Positions 35,910 to 46,558 of a stretch of DNA of 64,000 nt are shown in pieces. The position numbers and the translations under genes are program-made. The number at the start of each line of letters is the position of its first letter. Within the stretch, counting starts at the first letter, position 1. The DNA comes from Rhipidocladum racemiflorum (taxonomy: Eukaryota; Streptophyta; Magnoliopsida; Poales; Poaceae). The notes beneath the pieces were generated by a model. That model made no database searches. It was not told where the DNA came from and saw only the letters and a program-made list of their open reading frames with translations. Where the stretch lies: NCBI GenBank assembly GCA_036346355.1, contig CM070584.1:51605097-51669096 (forward strand), written 5' to 3'.

Positions 35910-36083
35910 AGAGGGGAGTGCGTGCCGTTTCGACTTGGAGTGAGATCGATCGAGATGTGAGCAGCTAATTAGCTCCAAGCCTGGAGTGCTACGCGACGAC
36001 TTCGTATGGGGTTTGTCATGTCGGCCCTTGTTACGCTCACGCAATTATTGTAGCTGCGTGCTGGTTGCATCTTGCATGGTGCC

Positions 36084-38059
36084 TGTTAGGATATGACTCA
36101 ATATCTAATTTTATTAAATCTTGGAGTCCTTGTCTTCTACGATACGGACTCATTGGTTATATAAGCCACCCCTATGTACTTGTAATCCTTGAACCATCAT
36201 AGTGGATTTCTCGTCTCCCGTTTTTTTTTCCCGCAAAGGTTTCCACGTAAAATCCTGTGTCCACCGTTCCAATCTATTGTGTGCGTGTGCAACCCTAACC
36301 CTAACAAGTGGTATCAGAGCCTAGGGTTTTTAGATAGATCCGCTGCCCCGGGAAGAGGAGACTCCTGGGGCAGCACCGCACGGCATCAGAGCCATACCTG
36401 GTTTTCAATCTACGTGCCGCACGCTCAGATCCGCATAGGTGCTTCATCCTCTGCGCCGGCCGCCGGATCGTCTTCGTCGCGCATCACGACCGCTCGGTTT
36501 CCGCTGCCGTCTTCCTCGGCAGTCCCGACGCGCGGCCAACCCGGTTCGGTGTGCATCGTGTTGCCTTCGGTCCGCGTCTCACCTCGGCGCTCCGCACCTC
36601 GTTGGCGTCTTCCGCGCGCTGATCTCCCGCCGTCGTCGCGCGTGAGCCATCGCGAGCTCCGGCCGCCTCCGTCTTCCTCTGGGACGGCGCAGCCCCGCTC
36701 TGACACGACGCGTGCCCCCGTCAGGTGACCGACTCCAACGCAGCCACTCGGCCCACGCCTGCGCCCGCGATCTCCGTCGGCACTGCGCGCTCGGTCGATC
36801 TGCTGCTCGTCTTCGGCTTCCTCCGGGCCGCGCCACTTGCGCCGCTTCAAGTCGATCTCCAGCACGAAGCGGCTTGTATGAGCAGTGCACGTCCGGTCCA
36901 GAGAAGGGATAAGTATTCAAGTTTCAAGTTCCAGGCATTAATTGGACTTGTGTTGGCTGTTTGTTGCTTCCAAGTCCGTGCATGAAAAACAGAGCCATCA
37001 AGCTTGGTTCAAGTCTGTGAGGTTCTTTAATCAATTATCATGTACTTTACTCAATTCTCCCGTGAAGCAACCAGTAGCTACAGCTCCAGATCGTTTCCTT
37101 CGGGTTCTGCCTCTGATCTTTTGGGCAGTTCGGATTTCATACTATTATTGACGTTTATTTAACGTTCCATCGTCGTGAAGAAAAAAAAATTAATGTCAGT
37201 TGAGGAGACAACTGTATTTGGGCATCTGGTGTTTCATCACCTCTATTTTGGTATTTCGTCACCGTTAATTTGGTGTTTATTCACCGTTTGGATACGTTGA
37301 CCATTATGAAGGTTTTGGCAACGTTCATTTGGAATTTGATGATACCCTGATGGTAGCTATTTTATTAGTGAAGGTTTTGCTCCAATTCAGTTTGAGATGA
37401 AGGTTTGAAGTGCAAGAAGGAGTTTTGCTTCTGAGTGGATATTACAACATTGTTTTGTTGTCTTTACTCAATATGAGAGGTCTACTGCAATTTATACTCC
37501 ATTGACAGCACGAGAGTTCTTTTCATGTCTTGGCTTATGCCGTTTTGAGCATTTATTCAGAAGGTCAATTGCACAGACTCAGACTTTATTGGGGTTATGA
37601 ATTGAAGACCCGCTTTTTAAATGCCTTTGTTATAGCTGTGTTGGTTTGACTGTTCCAGTCGTTCTCTCGGCCTACTGGTGGTTTGCTCAAATTTTGCTTC
37701 GCAAGAAGTGTTTGGATTGACTATTCCAGTCTTTCATACTCGCACTGTCTTTTGGACTTTCAGTGCTTAATTACCCTTTGGGGTTTTCCGGAGACAATTT
37801 CATTATGGATTTTGAGTCAATGGGAGGTTTGTTAGGATATGACTCAATATCTAATCTTACCAAATCTTGGAGTCCTTGCCTTCTACGATACGGACTCATT
37901 GGCTATATAAGCCACCCCCATGTACTTGTAATCCTTGAACCATCATAGTGGATTTTCGTCTCCCGTGGTTTTTTACCCGCAAGGGTTTTCCACGTAAAAT
38001 CCCGTGTCCACCGTTCCAATCTATTGTGTGCATGTGCGTGTGCAACCCTAACCCTAACA
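36084..38059 (+). mobile_element. non-autonomous small LTR retrotransposon, copy A
   Basis: LTRs lie at 36084-36306 and 37830-38059, starting TGTTAGGATATGACTC and ending AACCCTAACCCTAACA. A primer-binding site TGGTATCAGAGC (initiator tRNA-Met) follows at 36309-36320, and a purine tract (AATGGGAGGTTT) precedes the 3' LTR. The 1.5-kb interior has a GC-rich first part and an AT-rich second part with no gag or pol motif. The flanking pentamers do not match (GTGCC and AATAC), which suggests recombination with another copy. It is TRIM/LARD-like. Confidence 0.88.
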
Positions 38060-39259
38060 AATACCTATTTGCAGCGTGGTTTTGGAATTCAGGGGCACCT
38101 AGATAAATGCAAGAGTAAGAAGCTTACGTAAATCATGCAAGCTAGTTCCACAAGATCTGTGGTTAATGGACCAGGGAGCTATTTTTGTAAACTAATTCGC
38201 ATGATAGCTAGTTTTATTAAAAAAAAAAAAATCGATGTACTAGTACAGTAAGGGTGCGTTTAGTTCATTGAATGAAGTTGAATGGGATGGGATGGTCCTG
38301 TACCGTTTGATTCCATTATTTTAGATGAATGAAATGATTCAGCATTTAAAAGGAGTATTCCTTAAATTTGTATCACTTGATTCAGGATGTGATGGTTCCA
38401 TTCAAGCACACAAACGCACGGATAACTTTTTTTTAACCATCTCATACATATACCACTTGATACAGGCAACCAAACACACACTAAATCACTCGCGGGTCTC
38501 GATTGTAGAGCTCCCTTCCTTGTCGATCCGCTCTGCCCATTCAGCCGTGACGCGTCCTCCCCCACCGCTACCTGTCTAGTCAGCCAGCCACTCGTTGAGC
38601 TGTTGTGCACCACAGGTTTTCCTCCCCAAATCCGTTGCCTAACGACCGGCGCCGTTGGGATTCTACGCTCCGTCGACAATGGCCGGCGACACTGGCAATT
38701 AAATTAACCCCGGTCCGGTTGAGCCGCCGCGCGCCGCTAGCTGCATGGGACAACAACACCGGCCGGTTCCCTCCGCTTCACCCCTTCGGCCGGGTGTCTA
38801 CGTCGACAGCCCCAGCCGAGCTACTGCCTGCCTCTCCACCGCATGCACCGGCGACCTCCGTCCCGGTACCAGCAGCGTGCTGCGAGCTTGTGAGGGCGGG
38901 GTTTGCGAAACATTGCGACCATAAACCTAGAATCAAGTACCACTGGGCAGTGAGCACTGGCCAAGACACGAAACCGGTAGTCGTAAAAACCCATGCAGTT
39001 GTGTACCTGTGTTCAGTCTAAAAAATGCACCGTTGGATCGACCTCATCCGGTAGGCCACCCCACCGCGAAAAGCACGATCGGGTCGTTAAATCAAATCAT
39101 AGGATCGGATGTAATCGATACTATTGAATCTCAACAATGATCCGATGATTCTAGATTTGGATGATTTTAACAATAAAAACATCTGGATGATGTTTATCAA
39201 ATCCGATTCGTTAATTCAAAACTAGGCATGAATTTCCATCGCCGTCCGGCCATTGGCCT
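38060..39259. other. intergenic between retroelement copies, no gene seen
   Basis: It contains one MITE (38252-38481) and a GC-rich stretch at 38500-38900 whose open frames lack domains. At 39100-39230 a fragment resembles the ends of the 190-bp dispersed element (AACATCTGGATGATG). Confidence 0.5.
38252..38481. mobile_element. Tourist-like MITE, 230 bp
   Basis: The ends GGGTGCGTTTAGTT and AACCAAACACACAC are imperfect inverted repeats, flanked by TAA (38249-38251 and 38482-38484). Non-coding. Confidence 0.72.
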
Positions 39260-42190
39260 TGTTAGGTTTAGAGCACGGCAAAATAATGGAGACACAGATT
39301 TAACGTGGAAAAACCCTCTCGGGAAAAAATCACGGGAAACAATTTACTAAATTGTTCAAGGATTACATGTACAAAGGGCTGGCTTATATAGCCAAAGAGT
39401 CCGAGTTGTAGAAGACTAGGACTAACAATCTATTTGGATAATACCAAAAGATATGGTAGTTAGAGATATTTGAGTTATCTCCAACAAACTTCCCCTTAAC
39501 TCAAAATCCATACTGAAATTGTCCCCAGAAAACCCCAAAGGGTAATTTAGCACTGAAAGTCCAAATGACAGTGCGATATGAAAGACTGGAACAGTCAATC
39601 CAAACACTTCTTGCGAACCAAAATTTGAGCAAATCACCAGTAGGTCAAGAGAACGACTGGAACAGTCAAACCAATACACAGCTATAACAAAGTAGACGTA
39701 GAATCTGGGTCTTCAATTCATAACCCAGTAGAGTCTGAGCCTGTGTAACTAACCACCTGAATAAATGCTCAATCATCAAATGGCATAAGTCAAGACATCA
39801 CATGTGGCGCCGATAAATAGCGAAGAACTCATCTCATGGACTTTTGGCATGCTCCACCTGGAACATAAAATTCGGCAAACTGCCTACTGAAAATCCATAA
39901 CATGGTTGAAACTTCTCCTGAAAAGTGGATCGGAACCTGGCTCTGATACCACTTGTTAGGGTTAGGGTTGCACACGCACACGCACACAATAGATTGGAAC
40001 GGTGGACACGAGATTTAAGTGGAAAACCCTTGCGGGTAAAAAACCACGGGAGACGAGAAATCCACTATGATGGTTCAAGGATTACAAGTACATGGGGGTG
40101 GCTTATATAGCCAATGAGTCCGTATCGTAGAAGGCAAGGACTCCAAGATTTGGTAAGATTAGATATTGAGTCATATCCTAACAAACCTCCCATTGACTCA
40201 AAATCCATAATGAAATTGTCTCCGGAAAACCCCAAAGGGTAATTAAGCACTGAAAGTCCAAAAGACAGTGCGAGTATGAAAGACTGGAACAGTCAATCCA
40301 AACACTTCTTGCGAAGCAAAATTTGAGCAAACCACCAGTAGGCCGCTTGTTAGGTTTAGAGCACGGCAAAATAGAGACAATGATTTAACGTGGAAAAACC
40401 CTCTCGGAAAAAAACCACGGGAAACAATCTACTAAACTGTTCAAGGATTACATGTACAAGGGGGTGGCTTATATAGCCAAAGAGTCCGAGTTGTAGAAGA
40501 CTAGGACTAACAATCTATTTGGATAATACCAAAAGATATGGTAGTTAGAGATATTTGAGTTATCTCCAACAAACCTCCCCTTAACTCAAAATCCATACTG
40601 AAATTGTCTCCGGAAAACCCCAAAGGGTAATTAAGCACTGAAAGTCCAAATGACAGTGCGAGTATGAAAGACTGGAACAGTCAATCCAAACACTTCTTGC
40701 GAAGCAAAATTGAGCAAACCACCAGTAGGTCGAGAGAACGACTGGAACAGTCAAACCAGCACAGCTATAACAAAGTAGACGAAGAATCTGGGTCTTCAAT
40801 TCATAACCCCAGTAAAGTCTGAGTCTGTGCAACTGACCTCCTGAATAAATGCTCAAAACGGCATAAGCCAAGACATCACTTGTGGCGTCGATAAATAGCG
40901 AAGAACTCATCTCATGGACTTTTGGCATGCTCCACCTGGAACATAAAATTCGGCAAACTGCCTACTGAAAATCCATAACATGGTTGAAACTGCTCCTGAA
41001 AAACTGTCAAGATGAAGAGAACTGATGTGCTGTCAATGGAGTATAATTTCAGTAGACCCCTCATATTGAGCGAAGACAACAAAATAACGTTGTAGTATCC
41101 ACTAAGAAGCAAAACTCCTTCTTGCACTTTAATACTTCATCTCTCTGAATTTGAGCAAAACCTTCACTAGAAAAACTCCGAAGAGCTTAATGCTACCACC
41201 AGGATGTCAACAAATTCCAAATGAACGTTGCTAAAATCTCCATAATGGTCAACGTATCCAAACGGTGAATGAAACACCAAATAACGGTGACGAAACACCA
41301 AACAAACGGTGATGAAACACCAAATCAATTGTCTCCTCAATTGATTTTTTTTCTCCAAAGTTGACGAAGAAACGTCAAATAAACCTCCAATGATAAATCG
41401 ACAACAAGACTCGAATGAATTGCCAATGATAAATACCACCGACATAAACATCGTCATGGCAAGCCGTCCGAAGGATATGCCGAGCGTATTGAGCCCCGGG
41501 ATCATGTTCAGCAACAAACAGCTAGCAGTAATTTTTGTGATATGCAATTGTAACTTGAAGGAAACCTTGATAAAATAATGCCTTCATCGGAAGTCACGAC
41601 TGCATGTATTAGCTGCATGTGATGCAACCTTGGTTGCTTTTCTCCCCACGCGCCAGGAGCCAAGACCGATAGACTTCATGCGTGAGCAGACCAAGGTTGC
41701 CACGCCTTCTTGTTAGCCACAAGATTACCCTTTGCATCACGCGTGTGAGGTTGTGGCGGAGGCGACGGGCCAGTGGCCAGGCGAAGCAACATAGCATCGG
41801 GCGGACGCAGATCGGAACGGCCGTGGTACTCGAAGACGGCGGGCAGAGCGGCTGAAGATGTGGGCCGGCGCAGATGCATTGGGGAGACGGGCCGGTCGGA
41901 GGACGTGGTGAAGGACGGAGGCGGAAGCCGAGGCGTAGATGATGACGACGCACGCGGAGTTCACGGCTGGAACACGTCGGGCCGGTCGGAAGCCGAGGAG
42001 ACCGACAGATCGGGAGCTGGCGGCTGCGAGTGCGAGATCGAAACCCACATATATGGAGCAGCCGGTGCGACCGACGATCGACGAAGACGAGCGGCGCGGA
42101 TGGCCGTGCGGTGCCGCCCCAGGAGTCTCCTCTTCCCGGGGCAGCGGATCTATCTAAAAAACCTGGCTCTGATACCACTTGTTAGGGTTG
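39260..42190 (-). mobile_element. chained minus-strand copies of the small LTR element
   Basis: Three LTRs are seen: 39260-39486 and 40348-40571 (variant type, ends GCCGTGCTCTAAACCTAACA on the minus strand) and 39954-40183 (same type as copy A). A minus-strand primer-binding site (CTCTGATACCACT) sits left of the middle LTR and again at 42167-42179. Interior pieces are 39487-39953 (internally deleted), 40184-40347 (3' part only) and 40572-42179 (near complete). At the right end the LTR is reduced to an 11-bp stub (42180-42190). Joined LTR-interior-LTR units imply unequal recombination or nested insertion. No gag or pol is present. Confidence 0.8.
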
Positions 42191-42261
42191 AAACTTCTCC
42201 TGAAAAGTGGTATCTGAGCCTGTGTAATTTGTTGACATCCTGGTGGTAGCATTAAGCTCTT
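42191..42261. other. mosaic filler at a head-to-head retroelement junction
   Basis: Between two LTR stubs lie pieces copied from element interiors. AAACTTCTCCTGAAAAGTGG matches 39908-39927, TCTGAGCCTGTGTAA matches about 39735, and GACATCCTGGTGGTAGCATT matches about 43347 in the other orientation. It looks like template-switch or end-joining filler. Confidence 0.65.
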
Positions 42262-44215
42262 TGTGCAACCCTAACCCTAACAAGTGGTATCAGAGCTTAG
42301 GGTTTCAGATCAGATCCGCTGCCCCGGGAGGAGAGACTCCCGGGGCGGCACCGCACGGCCATCCGCGCCGCTCGCCTTCGTCGATCGTCGGCCGCACCGG
42401 CTGCTCCACGTATGTGGGTTTCGATCCCGCACACGCAGCCGCCAGCTCCCGATCTGTCGGTCTCCTCGGCTTCCGACCGGCCCGACGTGTTCCAGCCGCG
42501 AACTCCGCGTGCGTCGTCATCATCTGCGCCTCGGCTTCACTACTGCACTGACCGCCTCCGGCCAAGGCTCCTTCTTCGGCTGCCAAGCCGCTCGCCCTAC
42601 CTCAAGCTCGTCGGCGCCTGTCCGCTGGACTCTGCGTCGCCACCCTTCGATTCCCGCGGCCGCCCGCCGGCGCCGGTCGCCCGATGTCTTCTGCACCCGC
42701 GACCGCCATCTCGCTTCTTTGCGTCGACCCGGTCCGCGCCGACTACGGCCACCCGCGCGAAGCCAGATCAGACTCGATTGGTTTCTTTTCAGTCCGTGAG
42801 GGGAGCTCGGTTTCACGTCCGCGTGAAAGAGCAGGTTATCCAGAAGCTTTGATCGCCGAGAAAGAAGGAACTCGGGTTGAGTTCAAGTCCGTGAGACAGC
42901 ATTGTAGCAACAGTAAAGGTGCACAGTAGCAAAGGTGAAGGCATTGCTTCAGAAACTTGAGGCTGAGACAAGAAAAAAAGGATTTCATTTTGGATTTCGG
43001 ATTTCATGCGGCTATTATATCTATCATTGGTGGATTTCATTGTTATTCATGCGGGATTAATCATTGGCGTTATTCATAAGGAATTTATCATTGAGGATTT
43101 CTTCGACGTCTCATCGTCGATTTATCATTGGCGAATTCTTGAAGATTTATTCGACGTTTCATCGTTGGTTTATTTGACGTTTCATCGTCAACTTTGAAAA
43201 AAAAATCAATTGAGGAGACAATTGAATTTGGTGTTTCATCACCGTTACCTTGGTGCTTCGTCACCGTTATTTAGTGTTTCATTCACCGTTTGGATACGTT
43301 GACCATTATGGAGATTTTGGCAACGTTCATTTGGAATTTTATTGACATCCTAGTGGTAACATTAAGCTCTTTCGGAGTTTTTTTTCTAGTGAAGGTTTTG
43401 CTCCAATTCAGAGAGATGAAGGTTTAAAGTGCAAGAAGGAGTTTTGCTTCTTAGTGGATACTACAACATTGTTTTGTTGTCTTCGCTCAGTATGAGGGGT
43501 CTACTGCAATTATACTCCATTGACAGCACATCAGTTCTCTTCATCTTGACAGTTTTTCAGGAGCAGTTTCAACCATGTTATGGATTTTCAGTAGGCAGTT
43601 TGCCGAATTTTATGTTCCAGGTGGAGCATGCCAAAAGTCTATGAGATGAGTTCTTTGCTATTTATCAAGCGCCACAGGTGATGTCTTGGCTTATGCCGTT
43701 TTGAGCATTTATTCAGAAGGTCAATTGCACAGACTCAGACTTTATTGGGGTTATGAATTGAAGACCCAGTTTTTTCGTCTGCTTTGTTATAGCTGTGTTG
43801 GTTTGACTGTTCCAGTCGTTCTCTCGGCCTACTGGTGGTTTGCTCAAATTTTGCTTCGCAAGAAGTGTTTGGATTGACTGTTCCAGTCTTTCATACTCGC
43901 ACTGTCTTTTGGACTTTCAGTGCTTAATTACCCTTTGGGGTTTTCCGGAGACAATTTCATTATGGATTTTGAGTCACTGGGAGGTTTGTTAGGATATGAC
44001 TCAATATCTAATCTTACCAAATCTTGGAGTCCTTGCCTTCTACGATACGGACTCATTGGCTATATAAGCCACCCCCATGTACTTGTAATCTTTGAACCAT
44101 CATAGTGGATTTCTCGTCTCCCGTGGTTTTTTCCCGCAAGGGTTTCCACGTAAAATCCCGTGTCCACCGTTCCAATCTATTGTGTGCGTGTGCGTGTGCA
44201 ACCCTAACCCTAACA
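42262..44215 (+). mobile_element. non-autonomous small LTR retrotransposon, copy C
   Basis: The 5' LTR is reduced to a 21-bp stub (42262-42282, ending CCCTAACCCTAACA), followed by TGGTATCAGAGC (42285-42296). The interior closely matches the reverse of 40572-42179. The 3' LTR is complete at 43987-44215. There is no coding domain. Together with the neighbouring minus-strand copy it forms a large inverted repeat. Confidence 0.83.
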
Positions 44216-44679
44216 GTATTCGCATATACACGGACGTACGTCCCTAGCTAGCTAGGCTACGCCATCTTTCAGCTCTTAGCAGAACGGATATGCGTGAGAT
44301 GGCGATCGGAGATAGAGCCCAAGTGGTTAGCCATGGATAGATGGGATGCCCTGTCCCCCTCAATATAGCTAACCTGCTGTTTGGTGGCGAAGCTAGTCGA
44401 GTCGCTGGCTGGCCTTGGAAAAAAGAGGGGAGAGTTCAGTTTAGCCATCTTACTCTAGCAAACACTCCATGCATGCATGGCTACTTAATTAAGCTAGCAA
44501 ATTAACTGTTTCCTTGCAAGCCAAAGACGATTAAAGCGACTAGAGACGTGCGTGACGGAAGCTTTACCAGACTCTGGGCTCACCAATTTATTTTAGGGAA
44601 AATAGATTCATGAATACAGAACTGTAAGTATCTAGGTCCCTAATTTGTTGATGTTGTGGTTTTGATGATTACTGACTAA
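44216..44679. other. intergenic, no gene seen
   Basis: The right part (from about 44640) and 44985-45060 together read like one old LTR-type sequence split by a MITE. Confidence 0.4.
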
Positions 44680-44984
44680 GGGCCTGTTTGGATCCATACA
44701 GCTAATAGTTACCTGCTAAAATTAGCTGGAGCGGATCCAAACACCCCCACCTAATGGTTATCTCATTAGCTAGCCAAACCCAGCTAATAGCAGCTTATAA
44801 TATGTGGTATTTAACCAAAATACCCTTCGCGTCTACCACTAATAGCATTTAATAGCATGGGTATTCTGGACAATAGTATCTATTAGCCACATATTAGCTG
44901 GTGGATCCAAACACCCTCCAACTAATAGTTAGCTAGCTAATATTAGCTAAGAACTATTAGTTGCTAATGGATCCAAACATGCCC
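44680..44984. mobile_element. Tourist-like MITE, 305 bp
   Basis: The ends GGGCCTGTTTGGATCC and GGATCCAAACATGCCC are inverted repeats, flanked by TAA (44677-44679 and 44985-44987). The interior repeats AGCTAATAGTTA-like words. Non-coding. Confidence 0.87.
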
Positions 44985-45412
44985 TAATAAACTATTGAGA
45001 CTAACTTTGTTTTGTGTGTGATTATGATAAGTTAAGTCTTGATGATGAATAATTGTTCTTCCACTTTCATGGATTCCCATAAGTATAAATGATGGTATAA
45101 AGCATGGTTTTCTTGAAGATCAAGGTCTGTTTGGTTTGAAGCCAACTTTGCCAAAACTAACTTTAGGCAAGTATGATTGCCACACTTCTGTGGCAACAAA
45201 ATTCGGTGCCACAAGTGCGGTAAAGTTTGACATAAAAACTGAATCTATAACACGTGAGACATGAGGCTAAGAAAGTGTGGCAATGAACCAAGCACTCGTC
45301 TAAGAATCTCTAGCACACTTAAGCTTAGGTATGGCAAAGTTATCTTCAGGGCCATAAGGATCTTGTGGCTAGAAATGATCCAACGAGTTGAATGTGGATC
45401 ATTTTAGTTGAT

Positions 45413-45454
<42 letters not shown>

Positions 45455-46156
45455 TTGGCTATGCTATTGTGTGTGTGTGGGTGGGGGGGGGGGGGGGGTT
45501 AAGGCTAGTAACTTAGCTTGGTTAGGTTAAGTAACTAGCTGTATTGCACACTAGATCTTATCTTGAACTTGGTTAGGTTAAGTAACTAGCTGTATTGCGC
45601 ACTAGATATTTCTATCTCAGTTTTAGTCAGAGAATGTTGGTTGAGACGACCTCAATGTTTGGATCAGATTTTAGTTGAGTAAAAAAAGAGAGGTGGATTA
45701 ATCGGGTCAGGCGTACCATTTGTCCAAAGAGGGTGTTTTCTATAATTTTGGAAGTTTACACGGAGGGGGATAATATGGTTCAACCCATACTATTGAGGTG
45801 TACCATTAGTCCAAAGGGTGTTATTGTGCCCATGGTAGTTTATACATAGGCATGTTATCCGGGTTGAGTCTTACTATTGAGACCTACCATCTTTTCAGAT
45901 AAGGTGTTTTTGTACAAGTTGAGAGGCAGATGATATGGCCTGAGATGTAACATTGGCCTAGACTGGTTCAATTTGAGCGAGACATTTAAACAAATGATCT
46001 AGGTCAAGGCATACCATTGTTCCAGAGAAGTTCCACGAAGTGATTGCATTGAGACGGATGATACAACTCAGGCGGATTATCCATGTCAAGGCGTATGATT
46101 CGGGTTGATATAACAGCTAGTTTTTGAAACGTTGGAACTAAGGAAAATTGAATTGA
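44985..46156. other. intergenic with homopolymer tract
   Basis: A T-run of about 35 bases (45416-45450) is followed by a GT/G-rich run to about 45499. Short similar phrases (GTACCATTTGTCC, GTACCATTAGTCC) recur between 45700 and 46030. No gene. Confidence 0.5.
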
Positions 46157-46558
46157 GGCCATGTTTGGATGAGCTAAAACTAATTGTTAGTTGGCTAATG
46201 GCTAGAGCCAATTGTTAGCCAGCTAATAATTAGCCCATCTAAAATTAGCCTAGGACTGTTTGGATACATGGCTAATGGTTGGGTTAATTTCTTAGAAAAG
46301 TCATGTCTGCCCCTCATAACAGCTGGTAAGCGGATGCACAGTGAGGAAGTGAGGATAAGACCAGCGCGAGGGTATTTCAGACTTTTCCCAGCGTGTTACT
46401 TGCTATTAGCTCAAATTAGCTCCCACCCACCAGCTAATGGGCTAATTGTTAGCTAAGGAGTTAGCTAAAAATTAGTCCACGTACTAGTCTTCCTGTTTGG
46501 ATAGACTAGAGCTAATTTTTAGCAAGCTAACAATTAACCTAGGGATCCAACCATGGCC
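46157..46558. mobile_element. MITE related to 44680-44984, possibly composite
   Basis: The ends GGCCATGTTTGGAT and ATCCAACCATGGCC are inverted, and an internal second end (ACTGTTTGGATACATGGC) suggests two nested copies. AGCTAATTGTTAGC words recur. No target duplication is clear. Confidence 0.6.

Noticed and set aside
35175..36044. 289-aa minus-strand frame overlapping the zinc-finger gene
   Set aside because: It is a different phase of the same GC-rich DNA. The zinc-finger frame has a clear domain and EAR motif, and this one has none.
36189..36920. Several open frames in the GC-rich part of the small LTR elements (also 41609-42249 and 42243-42929)
   Set aside because: They occur on both strands, differ between copies and contain no gag or pol signature.
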